Positions 40,801-52,215 of a stretch of DNA of 64,000 nucleotides are shown here, one piece after another. The notes beneath the pieces are model-generated. The model ran no database searches. It saw nothing but the letters and a program-made list of their open reading frames with translations, and was not told the origin of the DNA. How positions within the stretch are numbered: position 1 is the stretch's first letter; each line of letters begins with the position of its first letter. Made by a program: the position numbers and the translations under genes. Location: contig VZDJ01000301.1 in the NCBI GenBank assembly GCA_008694505.1, positions 9,050,563-9,114,562 on the forward strand. The letters run 5' to 3'. This stretch comes from Cyanoderma ruficeps (Eukaryota; Chordata; Aves; Passeriformes; Timaliidae).

Positions 40801-41547
40801 TCTTCCTTTATCCCCCTCCAAATTTAGGGCATTTGAGCAGTACCTGGGTACCTGGGAAATCCTCTGCTGTGCTAAAGGCTTGTGAGAAATAAGGGAATGC
40901 AGGCAGAGGGAAGGCTCAGCTCAATTTCGTTTTGCACCAAGCACAGAAGATCTGTCTATGAGTTACTCATAGGATTATGCTCATCAGCAAAGGCCAGTAA
41001 TTCAGAGTGACAACAAACTGGAGACCTCTACATGGTACAAACGGCTGGAAAGAATTAATAATTATTTCCTGTCCACCTACTCCTCCAGGTTTGTGTCCCA
41101 GTTTGATCACCCTTATCTTTGCTGCCTGTACATGGATGGCAGAAATTGTGACACTGCCAGGAGCTGCTGCAACTTGAAATACGAAGCAAAGTATTTAAAA
41201 AAAAAATGCTTAAGAAGATGCATAAAAAAGTGATCAAGGATTACGAGGAGTTGGTGAAAGGCAACATTTTTGTTATTGTAATTATTGTTGTTGTAGTTGT
41301 TCTTGGTGGTGGCGATGATGATGATTGNTATTATTTAGTAGGTGAAAATCACACAGAGCAAGAGGTTTGCATCTCATCCCGCGCTGGGAGGCAGCTGTGT
41401 CAATAACCTGGGGCCTCAAGTCCTTCCCAAAATAACGGCAATAATTCTGGCACACCCAAAACCCCTCCCTGAGCTCAGTAAATGCAGCACCCTGAGGTGG
41501 CCCAGGCTGGGGAGTATTGCCCTGAGCTTTCTGTCTTTTTGTCTTTC

Positions 41548-41793
41548 TGTAGAACTTGTTCATGCAGCTTCATGAAAACAATATCTCTTCTTAGAATGTT
41601 TACATACTTCTCCTCTGAGAGAAGAAATGATTGATGGTGATGTCCACCGCCCAGGTTGAAGAGGTGACGACCTGTCCAGCCAATCTCTTGGCCTCTGTAC
41701 ATATGTATAAAAACTGGAGTCAGATGGAATTAAAGGAGTTTTCTAAACCAGCCGTGGTGCGAGTTTCATTTCAGGGTTCCTGAAATTGGGACA
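41548..41793 (+). mobile_element. possible short solo LTR
   Basis: A TG...CA-bounded segment with TATAAAA at 41706-41712 and a 3' part ('ccagccgtggtgcgagtttcatttcagggttcctgaaattgggaca') like the U5 end of some avian LTRs. No target duplication is visible and the boundaries are a guess. Confidence 0.35.
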
Positions 41794-43089
41794 CGCCCAG
41801 CTTCAGCCTGCAACAGGGGAGCTGCTGCAGATGGGCCCGGGGTGGGTTTGCCCTGATAAGGCTCTCACGTGACACCGCTGCCTTTGGGTTGTCAGCGAAA
41901 GTCCTGCAGATTAGTGTCCCCTGAAATCTCCCTAAGCAGCTCTAATGCCCTCAGATGTGCTCGCTGTGGCTCACTGGGGACTCTGCACGAGACAAAACAT
42001 TCATTATTAGTGCAAAAATAGAATTTCTTCTCACGATTTACTGTGCACTGCTCTGCTTGGGAGGCGCCAGTGAGAACTTCGCTCGTCTTTCTAAAATCTG
42101 GAAAGAAGTTTAAAACGTGGCCCTGCTCAAAACTGCAAAATGAAAATCAGAAGATTTTTTTACCTTTGTAACTGAATCCAGCTGGCCTCCTTCTACCCTA
42201 CCTTGCAGTCATTTATAGATGTGCAAATAGAGGGAAAGAAGAAATGGTGCTGTTTGCATCTTCATTGCACAAGAAAAGAATCAGACATTGCCTCTGCCCT
42301 CAACAGCTTTGCAGCAGTTTGGCCATTCTGCTGCTTTCCTCGATCCAGCTCTACAGTACAACCTGTTTTCGTCAGATATTTAAAATAATCAGTCTCTACC
42401 TGGGCGATCCCAAAAGCTTTAACATCTACAGGGTTTTCAGGATTCGGAAGAGGAAGGAGAGGTGGGAATGGAGCCCTGGCAGGGAGTTCCAGATTGCCTC
42501 ATCTCCCTTGTGTGTTTAATCTGGAAAATTCGAGGCACTCTTCAATGGCCTTTACATAAAGCTGGCCCCCAATCAGGTTCCATCAGGAATGGATTCTCCC
42601 CCAAAGAAACCCTCCTGCTTAAATGGCAAAATAAAAGATTACATTTTAAACAGCACAATTTCACACCTTAACGAGGCTATCTTTAAATATGAAATAAGCA
42701 AGAAAAAAAGATTTTGCAATAAATCCCACCTAAAGTCCCAGAGAAGTTACTGGAGCACGGAGCTGGTTTAGCAGATGGGGTACAACCCTAAAATCAGTCA
42801 GGGGATTATTTGGGGCAAGTGTCAAGCATCTGATATTGGATCTGCCTCTGTGGCTTCTTCAGAAAAATAACGAAAATGGCCTGTTAAAATTAATAATCTT
42901 TAGGAGAACTACACTAAGAACTGAGCTGAATTTATTAGGGCCTGGCATGGAGTTGTAGGTATAAAGAAGGACAATCACAGGTGGATTCACACACTCTGGT
43001 CACTGGTTGGAAGCTTTTCTGTGGAAAGTTTTTGTTACTCCAGTACCCTGCATAGAGGGAATCCTTGGCACTCTCACAGTGTAAATTAT

Positions 43090-43148
43090 CATTACTATTA
43101 TTATTAATAATAATAATAATAATAATAAAAATAAATAATATAATAATC
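43090..43148. repeat. (TTA/AAT)n microsatellite
   Basis: Trinucleotide run switching from ATT to AAT, an imperfect inverted repeat around its centre. Confidence 0.9.
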
Positions 43149-45432
43149 CTTATGTTAGAATATTTTCACCTTCAGAATAGCCTCTGTGGGAAAGTGCAGA
43201 AGCTCGCTAGGATGTGAAAACAGTTGCTGTAAACCTATTTTTATTGATTTTATTTTTTTTTCCCTAAAAGGGTTAACACAATAAAACACAATCAGCCTTG
43301 AATCATCCTGGATTTGTTGGATATTTGGCTTGAAACATTAACATCACCTCGGCTGCTTCCTTTGCAGTGGCATCGTTCCACTTCAGCCTTTCACCTCACC
43401 CCTTGGTGTGGCTCAGCAAGGAGGGAAGGGCAAATCAGACAGCACCAGCTCAAAAATATGCTCCGAATTCAGCAGCCTGATCGCTGCTGACCGCCCAGAG
43501 GACAGGTGTGACACGTATTTACGGGCTTGATTTTCAACCAATATCCGTTCATTTCGTTTATGAGCCCTCTGCATGTTTTATTTTGACAGTTCCACCGCGG
43601 TGTCCCCGCAGACTCGCGGCCATAAACTGCTCACGGTGGGATGTGGAGCTTATTATTTGGTGTGTAGGCAGCGAGCACCTCACAGGCTGATGAACTATGG
43701 ACAATTTATTCATTGGATTTTAAGCCCAGCTAAATCAACGCCTAAAAGGGAGCCTGGCTCACACTCCCTGTAACTGCAAACATTTGATACCATGAAAGTG
43801 GGGAGGAAATTGTAACAGATTTTACATTACACTCATGCCTAAGATTTCATCTCTATTCAGGAATCCCAATGCTCAGCGTTTGTTGTGAATCTGCTTATTT
43901 GAGATTTTTTTTTCCCCCCCAAAGTTCTGGTTTCTGGAAGGTGAATTCCCAAGAAGCTGGTATTTCCCAGTTATCCAGCCAGCCAGGGAGACATGGATGG
44001 TGCAGAGGGAGAGAGAAGAGGAATGGAAAATAAAAACCCTAAACATAAAAACCTTGAAATGTTGAAGATGTGCAAAAATGATCCAAGAATGCAAGTGTGC
44101 AGCCATGTGGGTGGTTGTGTATCCACATATCCATGTATATACTTCCAAGATGATGATTTTAGGCAATTCCACTAATTCAGGGCCTGGATATAAAACACCC
44201 AGAACATGCCTTAGCCATGTTGATCTAGAAACCTTCAATTTTTTCATGTTACATTTTTTATGTCATTGTTTCTTCTGTTGGGATCTGGTTCCAAATCTGC
44301 TTTTCATGGGATTTTCCTCCTGTGGAAATTACGGACAATATATTTATTTTAAGGAGTGTAGTATCACAAACAATTTGTCCCTCAACATGAACAGCCCCAG
44401 GATTGTGGGGTTGTGACCTCCTTAGCCAGTCTCTGCCATCCTCTCCATCACAAACATCTTTCTAATATTTGGTATCAATCTTTCTAGTTCCAAATTAGGG
44501 CCAATTTCTTGTTCTCTCTCTGATGTTATTTGTAGAGAGCAAAGTGTTCCCTTTATTTTTTTCAACATATTTTTGTATCATTCAAAAGCACTGTCATGTT
44601 CCTTCCCCTCTTCCATTCAGAACTTTCCTGATTTACTCTTTCCTGGATGAGTCTGACTTCTTAGACCTCTGATTCTCTTTGTACATCCACATGTAATGAC
44701 TCCCTGGATGCAGTGACCAAAAATGGCAGTTCCCAAAGTTCCTGGTGAAAGAAATTTGATCTTTCATAAAATTGCCAAAACCCTCGGGATTTGAAAAAGA
44801 AAACCAGCAATTTTCCTCTTCAACAAAATTATATCAGAGAAGGAAACAGGGAACTCCTGCTTGTAAAGTAGCCACGATATTTGATTGCTGAGGGCAATTT
44901 CCAGAAGGATTCCTGGCTGGTGGGAAAGAGGGACAGCAGTTCTCTTCCAGAGGCTCAGGAGGACACTCAGGTACCTCAGCTGGCTCTGGCTCTCGCCGTT
45001 TCATCATTTTAGCATAAGAAAAATTCTACCTGATGTGCCTGCTAATGAGTTAATGGAAACCCAAGAATTGCAGCATTTGGTGTTAGGAGAGACCCACAAG
45101 CTCAGCCCCCAAATCTCTTTGGCCATTTTTATGGAGGTGCATTAGTCCATTAGGGATAAGTGAAATGGGAGTGAGTCAGCTCATCTTGAACTTCCCAGCT
45201 GAGCCCATTTGGGATGAAAGTTTCACCTCTGATCCCCAGCTTGGGGCTGCTGTAAAACCTCTGTCACTGGGAGCAAACCCAAAACTGGGGCAAGACTTGC
45301 AAGAGCAGAGCAGACACCATTGTCACCATCCCCTCCATGACTGGTGAACTCCTTCTGTGAGATTAAAATGATTTCATCTCACTGCCTCTGAACAACCAGC
45401 TCTGTCTCCATGTCCCAACTGTCCTCAAAGAG

Positions 45433-45872
45433 GAATCCCAGGATGGTTTGGGTTGGAAGGGACTTTAAAGATCATCCAGTGTCATCCCTGCCATGGGCAG
45501 GGACACCTTCCACTGTCCCAGGTTGCTCCATGCCCCATCCAACCTGGCCTTGGACACTTCCAGGGATCCAGGGGCAGCCACAGCTTCTCTGGGAAACTGT
45601 GCCAGGGCCTCCCCACCCTCACAGGGAGGAATTCCTTCCTAATATCCCATCCATCCCTGCCCTCTGGCAGTGGGAAGCCATTCCCTGTGTCCTGTCCCTC
45701 CATCCTTTGGAAATTCTCTTTCCATCCTTCCTGCAGCTCCTCCAGGCCACCATGAGGTCACCCCAAATCTTCTCCTGTCCAGGCTGAACAATCCCAGCTG
45801 TCTCAGCCTTTCTTCCCAGCAGAGCTGCTCCATCCCTCTGCTCATCCTGGAGCCTCCTCTGGACCATGCAAG
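45433..45872 (-). mobile_element. CR1 LINE 3' fragment, antisense, well preserved
   Basis: Reverse-complemented CR1 3' end. It begins with 'ggtttgggttggaagggac', runs through 'ctgccatgggcagggacaccttccactgtcccaggttgctcc' and on to 'cttctcctgtccaggctgaacaatcccag' and 'cctggagcctcctctggacc'. It is the longest CR1 copy in the window. Open frames across it are short and shifted, with no reverse transcriptase region. Confidence 0.95.
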
Positions 45873-46675
45873 GAGTGATGCTGCCAGGGATCTCAGGAAA
45901 AGGAGGAGAGAGGGAAGTGGAAAAGTAACAGCAGCAAACAGAAAATTCTGGCACCACTGGAGCGAACGGAAGTGGCACCACTGACATCACTAAAAGTAGG
46001 CTCAAGTCTGATCTGAAAAGCAATTTAGAATATGAGCTTTTCTTTCCAAATGAGCAGTAAGTGCCTTCCTTCACCCAGAATTTGGTGCTTTCTATTACAT
46101 TTTAAATTGATTTGCTTTATGGCCCAGTCCTGGGGAATTGCCCTAGCATGATCTCGTCTGGCTCGTGTTTCTAATTCCGGCAACTCGAAATCCAGATGCC
46201 CTGAAAATCCAGGCTTGTTGCTTACAGCACATACTGCAGGCTAATCTCCATTTTTGTGTACCCAGGCAAAATCCAGGAACTGGGATGTATGGAAGATTAG
46301 CCCACAAGGTGAAAAGGAAAGGAAGCCAAAGGAGAAATTGCAGTAGAAAATATCCGCATGCAGAGGGTGTGGAGGTGTCAAAATAAACCACAACCATTAT
46401 TCCACGACAAGAATTCAAACGGTATTTTTGCATTATCTAAGATTTTTCTAATGGGAACAACGAAGTTGCCATCTGAAGGTGTGTCCTGCCACCAGTGGAG
46501 ATGGATGGAGAGATTCAGAAAACACAATTCCAGCTCCATGCTCTTCCTCTGTGTGGTCCATGTTCAGCCTCATTTAGGACATTAAAAGCTTCCCTTGGGC
46601 TGCCAGGTGACAAGAAGCCTCTCTACTGAATAAAGAGGGTTGAAAAGGATGCAGCACGTTGTGGTGATGGAGGAA
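45873..46675. other. intergenic between two CR1 copies
   Basis: Unique sequence; nothing recognised. Confidence 0.6.
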
Positions 46676-46976
46676 AAGAGGTTGTGGACAGGTGGAGGTC
46701 GGACTCTTCTCCCATGTACCAAGTGAACAAAAAAAACCAGCTTTTAGTTGTGCCAGGAGAGGTTTGGGTCAGGTATTATGGAAAATTTCTTCACCAAAAG
46801 GGTTGTCAAGCACTGGAAGAGGCTGCTCAGGGAAGTGGTGGCATCACCATTCCTGGAACTGATTTAAAAATGTCTCGGTGTCCATTAGGGACACGGTTTA
46901 GTGCTGGGTTAATGGTTGGACTCGATGATCCTGGAGATCTTTTCCAGGCTAAGTGGTTCCATGATTCCGAGATGTG
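46676..46976 (+). mobile_element. CR1 LINE 3' fragment
   Basis: 'ggtggaggtcggactcttctccca', then 'ggtattatggaaaatttcttcaccaaaagggttgtcaagcactgg', then 'ggttggactcgatgatcctggagatcttttccaggc', ending 'ttccatgattccgag'. Clear CR1 3' order, sense, 5'-truncated. Confidence 0.93.
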
Positions 46977-48961
46977 GCTGCAGAGCTGCTCCTGTGAAGG
47001 ATGGAAAGGGCTGGAGGAGCCCTCTCAGGGCTGGAGGGGGGCTCATAACTCTCAGTCTGGGTGGGAACACATCACCCTGAGGACATTCTTTCTCTTGAAA
47101 TTCCAGCTGCTGCCAGAGGAAGCTGGGCATGCCCACCCAGAGCTGTGAATCATCCCAGGAAAGGCCGAGGAGAAGCTCATATATAAGTGGAGTGGGGAGT
47201 TTTTTTGACACTGGCTATAATAAATATCAGCACATTTAGGGGAAAAAAAAAATGTTGGCTTAAAGGGAGAAAAGAAAAGCTACAGCTGAGTGTGGCTCAC
47301 TAGAAGGAAATATCCAAGGCTGTTGAAACATTAGATAAAAAACTGCTCTTGAAATGTCAGGAATCAGTGAGGATAACAACTGTCAATTTTGTCCAGTAAA
47401 ACCTCCCTTTTATTTTGCCTACTTTTCTCTTTTATTTTTAATAGCCATCCATTAAAAATGCCGCGCTCACAATTTGGTGGTGTTTCTGTTTTAATGCTGT
47501 CTATTCGTTCTTTCCTTTTAATATTTACAATTAGTTCTTGCCTTTTAATATCATCAGATGCTGGGCAAAATTCCTCTGCTGGAAAATAAAAATCCCACGA
47601 GGGTAAACCAATTACAAATAACTTGCTACTGAGGGCATGGCTGGGCTTTCTGAGCTGCTCCAGTGTCCCATTGAGCTTCAAGTGGCTGAGGACACTTTTA
47701 TATTAGAAATTATCCATGTTAATATTATGTGGTGCATTGTTATTTCTTAACTTCATCAGAAAACAGCACAACTGTCCTGAAGAAAAAAAAAATCAACTTT
47801 GATGCCTTAATAAATAATGGATAATGAGGTGGTTATGAAAAAAAAAAATGTGGCCAGGAGCATCAGTTTGGCATAAGCTTCTCCAGCCTGGAGGATTCCA
47901 GCTGGAAAAGCCCAGTTTCAAATCCTTACACTTCCTCCATTTCATGGGCACTCACCAGTGCTTATGCAGCTCAAATAATCCGTGCCTGCACTTTATATAT
48001 GGCGTGGCAAATGCCAGCAGTGTATGGAAAACAGGATCCAGCCTTCAGCAGAGCAGCCAGAACGGGATGAAGGGACCTCAGCAGCACCTGAGCCTTGGGC
48101 TGAGCTCTCCCAGTGCTAACAGGACCCTCCAGCAGGCAGGGAAACCTCTGCAGTGGCTTCAGGGGGACAGCACAAGCCCCTGCATCCAGTTTGGGACCCT
48201 TTGTAGTGAGGCTGAGCTGTTGATGCAACAGCAAGAGAGATGGTGTCCCCTCAAACACCACTGGGATAGTGTGACAGAGGTTTACCAGAAATAGTCTCTT
48301 CCAGAATTAGAGGTAAATTCCAGCTGATGATTATGTTTCTCTGCCTGTGTTTGATAAATTAATTAAGGAACAGAGAGGGAATAAGAGAAGTGATGCTTCA
48401 TAAACTGCTTCACTAACAGCTGCACAGAGAAGGCTCCCAATTCTGGTTTTCCTTTATCAACTATTTCAAAAACACTAACATTTCTTCCTCTTCTTCTTAA
48501 ATAATTTCTAATACAGAATCCTCAGAATATTTTAGCCTTTCATCTCCCTAAAAATCAAAGGGGAAGGGGATATCGAATATGAGGACACTGTGCAATACAG
48601 AAATCTCATGGGGACAAGGAGAGGAGTCATCAGAAGGAGGTTAAGCCGAACTTTGAGCCCAGACTAATGGCATGAGCAGACATCTGCCTCTTGCAGCCTC
48701 TGCAGCTGGGAGTGTTTCTGCCCAGGGCACTGTGAGTGTGCTGGAGAGTTCAGCTCTGTGTTCTGCAGAGCACAGAACTCTGGCTTTCCCTAAATTCCAG
48801 GATTTCCATGTTGCCCCCAAGGCAGGCCGAGCCATGGGATATTCCTTCTGAGCCCTGGGCCTTGCTCTGCTCCTGTAGCATCTCTCCCTGGAGCTCTGGG
48901 CTGGCAGCTGTGTCCCCCAGGAGATCCCACCAGTGGGGGCACATCCCACTGGGGCATCCTT
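46977..48961. other. intergenic, no gene seen
   Basis: Unique sequence with several A-runs (near 47240, 47785, 47838). No coding or RNA signal. Confidence 0.6.
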
Positions 48962-49302
48962 GCTCCTCCTGCCATGCCTGGGCTTCCTACCACAGCTCCT
49001 CCTGCCACCCTGGGCTTCCCCTCCCATCTCCTCCTGCCGCCCCTGGGCTTCCCACCACAGCTCCTCCTGCCACCCTGGGCTTCCCCTCACAGCTCCTCCT
49101 GCCACCTTGGGCTTCCCCCCACAGCTCCTCCTGCCACCCTGGGCTTCCCCTCACAGCTCCTCCTCCTGCCACCCCTGGGCTTCCCCTCACAGCTCCTGTC
49201 ACTCCTGGGCTTCCCCCCACAGCTCCTCCTGCCATCCCTGGGCTTCCCCTCACAGCTCCTTCTGTCACTCCTGGGCTTCTCACCACAGCTCCTCCTGTCC
49301 CC
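48962..49302 (+). repeat. about 33-bp minisatellite of splice-acceptor-like units
   Basis: About ten units of 30-36 bases built as CTCCTCCTGCCACCCTGGGC followed by TTCCCCTCACAG. Unit length varies by extra CTC and TCACTC steps. Every unit ends in a pyrimidine run plus CAG or an equivalent. Confidence 0.94.
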
Positions 49303-49743
49303 AGAGCTGGCAGCTGGAGGCCATCCCTGAGTGCCCAGCAGCCTTGGCCAGGCCTTTTGGGCAGAAATGCAGCTGGAGCTGTGTCCAAACCTTCCCAACA
49401 CTCAGACCCAGCCCCTCAGAACTGCTCCCGACCTCACCAAAACACAGCGAGCCGGGGAGCAGCTCCCGGCTCCCATTTGTAATAATTACAGCTGAGCTTC
49501 CCTCGCCCTTGCACTATTTATTGCTTCTGCCCTTGCCACGGATTGCTGGAGACAGAGAGACTATTAAAGCCTGGAATATTTCTTTCTGGACAGGCAGGGC
49601 GAGCTTTGGAAGAAAACTCCCTCTTTTCTCTCCATCATTGCCACTTCTGCTGGGAAAGGGAAGGGAAAAGGGCTGGTTCCCACTGCAGGCTGCCTGGAGC
49701 ACTCAGAGCCTGCTGAGCAGCGACTGCAGCGGGGGCAACGCTC

Positions 49744-49754
49744 CCCTCTGGTGG
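49744..49754 (-). promoter_or_regulatory. candidate CTCF site upstream of SLITRK3
   Basis: Read on the - strand the core is CCACCAGAGGG, matching the CTCF core CCASYAGRKGGC up to its last base. It lies just upstream of the promoter region. Confidence 0.35.
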
Positions 49755-49974
49755 AAACAGAACCTTGTAAGGATATTTCTGCGAGGCACAATAATTGCTC
49801 AAGTACCCACCTCTGAGTTGGGTCTCCCTCCCTTATTCTCACAAGGCTGTCGGGAGGGGAAAGGTGCATTTCAGTGCTGACAACTGAGGCTGAGGCTGGC
49901 AAGAAGCAGCTGAAGGGCACCTGCCAGCTCCCACCCTGCTGTCAGCACCCCCACAGCTCCAGGATGGGCTCTGG

Positions 49975-50045
49975 CGAGGAGATAGCTCGCTTGCCAATAA
50001 TAATAATTATCATTAATAACCGAGTGACGTCCTAATCTGGGTTAC
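49975..50045. promoter_or_regulatory. CRE-like and homeodomain-type site cluster upstream of SLITRK3
   Basis: An AT-rich stretch with ATAATTATCATTAATAA is followed by GTGACGTCC, a near match to the CREB/ATF site TGACGTCA. It lies about 300 bases before the CpG island and differs sharply in composition from its GC-rich flanks, as conserved proximal enhancers often do. Conservation could not be tested. Confidence 0.35.
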
Positions 50046-50287
50046 ATCAGCCGTACCCTTGGCTGGAGCCGCTGCCAGTCACACTCACACCGGTGCTGTC
50101 CCCAGCAGGGCGTGTGGAGCACACACAGGGGCCGGGAGCTGCCGTGGCTGGAGGGAGATGCAGGGGATGGCCCGCGGTGACTTCTGCCTTCTGGCTGAGG
50201 GGACAAGGGGACATGGCCTGGACAAACCCTGGGAGACGGCTGAGTCAACGATTTGAGTCTCCTCAGCCCTCTGGGAAACTGCGGGAG

Positions 50288-50295
50288 TATAAAGG
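50288..50295 (+). promoter_or_regulatory. TATA-like box at the edge of the CpG island
   Basis: TATAAAGG on the + strand at the left edge of the CpG-rich region, about 1.9 kb before the leader donor. If used, it would make a very long first exon or an upstream alternative promoter. Its function is not established. Confidence 0.25.
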
Positions 50296-50299
50296 AAGG

Positions 50300-51960
50300 A
50301 AAGGGAGGTGCGGGGCCATCCCTTTCCTCCTCCTCCTCGCCCGGGGCATCCCGCGGGGCTGTCCCGTGTCACAGCCGGGCAGGGGGCACAGGAGTGTCCG
50401 TGTCTCCCGGCGGGATGTCCGTCCGTCCCCGCAGCGCTCCCTGGTCCGCATTCCAGAGCCATCCATCCCCCCCCGGCCCTCCCCTCTGTCAGCCCCTCTG
50501 CACAACCCGACGGCGGGAGCCCCGGCAAGGAAAACGAGCGACATTCCGGGGGCATTTGGGAAAGGAGCAAGGTCAGGGCTCCCCCCGCGCCCCCCGACCC
50601 TGCCCCACGGGCGGCATCCCTGGGGAAGGGGGGGCTGCCCCCCAAACCCAGCGGGGTTTTGCTCCCTTAGGTCGCTTTTCTCGAGTCGCTGCCAAAGCCG
50701 CCGTGCGAGCTTGTTGCGAGAACAAACTGTTGTGGTTCCCCCCCCGGCCCTCTTTCCCCGCCTCCCCCCCATTCCGAACGGGGGGTGTCAGTGCACGGAG
50801 CCCGCCGTACCCCATGTCGCTCCCGCGTCAGAAAATGAATGATGCAGCAATTTAATTAGGAGGGAGCGGTGCGTCCATATTGCACCGGCGGAGGAGAGCT
50901 CGGCAGCCGGGGGGGAAGATGCTGCGCGTCCGCGGGCGCGGAGGCTGCGCCCCTGCCCGCGCAGAGCGGCCCCGGGGCGGCGGGAGCCCGCGGAGCCCCC
51001 GGCGCGTCCCGCCCGCACCCGCGGCTCTGCCCCTCAACTTTTTGCCATCGAGCCGCGGTTCCAGTTAAGTCTCTCCCGGCCGAGCCAGCGCGGGGTGCGG
51101 AGCGGGGAATTCGGGTTCCGCGCGGAGCGGGGGGAGTGCGGGACGCCCCGGGAGTGACGCGGAGATCCGCGCAGATGTGAGCGCGGGGCTGGGCGTGCGC
51201 AGGGATGTGCGCGGGTGCGGACAGCGGGGGATGCGCGGAGCAGCGCGGGCTTCACCTCCTGCCCTGCCCGCAGCCCTTCCCTCCCGGCCGGCTGAGCCTC
51301 CCCGGAGCATCTCACCCACCAAGTTTCACCCGCGGGCTGACCCTCCCGCTGCGCCCCTCTCCGCGGATCCTCCGCGCCCCGCGCAAGCCCCGTTACCTGC
51401 GGCGGCTCCCGGGGCGGGCGGGCACCGCGGGCGCGGCCCCTCCGCCTCCGCGCACACGCCGGGAGGATGCGGGAGATGCCGGGTGTCTCTCCCCGAGGTG
51501 TTTGGCTCTGCGGGAAGCTGCGGGATCCCGGCGAGGCTCGGGGCGGGAGCGGCCCCGGGACGGGCGGGCAGCAGCGGGCGGAGGGGGCGGTGGATGCGGG
51601 GGCAGCGGGGCGGCCGGAGCGGGACCGCCGGGCTGCTCCCCGCCGCAGCCCTCAGCTGGCACTCGCAGTCAGAGCAGCTTTGATTTCCTCCAGACTTGGG
51701 CTTTTTGTTCCCTTTTTCTCCTCTTTCCTTCTTTTTTTTTCCTTTTTTTTTTTTTTANNNNNNNCCGCCCCGCACCCCGCGCACACACCCGCGCACGCCG
51801 CGCACCCGCGCTCCGCCGCCGCGCCCCGGCGCCCGCTCCGCGCTGCCGCTGCTGCCCGGAGAAGGCGGCGGCGGCGCTGGAGCCTGCAGCAGCAGCCCCT
51901 CTCCTCCCTCCTCCATTGAGTGTGCCAAACAGCAGCTCTGCATCCTAAAGAAGATCATTG
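50300..51960 (+). promoter_or_regulatory. SLITRK3: CpG-rich promoter region of SLITRK3
   Basis: Very CpG-dense sequence in an otherwise CpG-poor desert, directly upstream of the leader donor. A TATA-like element (TATAAAGG) lies at 50288-50295. A conserved-looking AT-rich segment with TTTAATTA (about 50848-50862) interrupts the GC-rich sequence. The exact transcription start cannot be read from sequence; broad CpG-island initiation between about 50.9 and 51.9 kb is the best guess. A 7-base N gap sits at 51758-51764. Confidence 0.7.
51758..51764. other. assembly gap (7 N)
   Basis: Seven Ns after a T-tract at the leader exon, between pyrimidine-rich sequence and extremely GC-rich sequence; true missing length unknown. 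Confidence 0.98.
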
Positions 51961-52018
51961 AGGGGCTCATTGCATTCCCAGCACGTTTCAGGCTTGCTTT
52001 TTTTTTTTTTTTTTTTTT

Positions 52019-52021
52019 NNN
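52019..52021. other. assembly gap (3 N) in a T-tract
   Basis: Three Ns within a poly(T) tract just before a candidate splice acceptor. Confidence 0.98.
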
Positions 52022-52046
52022 TTTTTTTTTTTTCCTTTTGCCTCAG

Positions 52047-52215
52047 CTTCAGCAGGAGTAGAGAGAGAGGGAGAGAGAGCCACAGAGAGGGAGAGGCAGA
52101 GAGAAACCAGCAATCTTTAAAGTCGGGCTTTCTTTTTTTCCCCCCCTTCATTTCTTTTGCCTTTTTTTTTTCATTATTTTTGGTAACGATGTGCTAAAAT
52201 CTCTCCTGCAAACCG
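52047..52215 (+). other. SLITRK3: SLITRK3 5' UTR exon, 3' part
   Basis: Sequence immediately 5' of the strong donor at 52216. It is non-coding and begins after a long T-tract plus CCTCAG (AG at 52045-52046) that looks like a 3' splice site, so it could be an internal leader exon. Alternatively it is the end of a longer first exon reaching back into the CpG island. The T-tract is interrupted by an NNN gap at 52019-52021, so the 5' boundary cannot be settled here. Confidence 0.5.

Larger units (their letters stand above)
37807..45432. other. intergenic, no gene seen
   Basis: Largely unique sequence with the AAT microsatellite, a GTT/GAT-rich stretch near 41270-41330 (single N at 41328) and the possible LTR at 41.6 kb. 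No coding evidence. Confidence 0.6.
49303..50287. other. SLITRK3 upstream flank
   Basis: GC rises toward the CpG island. It holds the CTCF-like core at 49744 and the CRE/homeodomain cluster near 50.0 kb. Long frames here are non-coding by-products of composition. Confidence 0.6.

Noticed and set aside
45410..46074. Several 100-150 codon frames on both strands
   Set aside because: They lie across an antisense CR1 3' region, which does not encode the LINE proteins.
48933..49880. 315-codon frame rich in Ser/Pro/Leu/His
   Set aside because: Driven by the 33-bp array and C-rich sequence; the repeat lengths vary out of frame and no homologous domain is seen.
50085..51950. Multiple 150-250 codon frames around the SLITRK3 promoter
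   Set aside because: Expected in CpG-island sequence; overlapping frames on both strands, Arg/Pro/Ala-rich, and one crosses an N gap.
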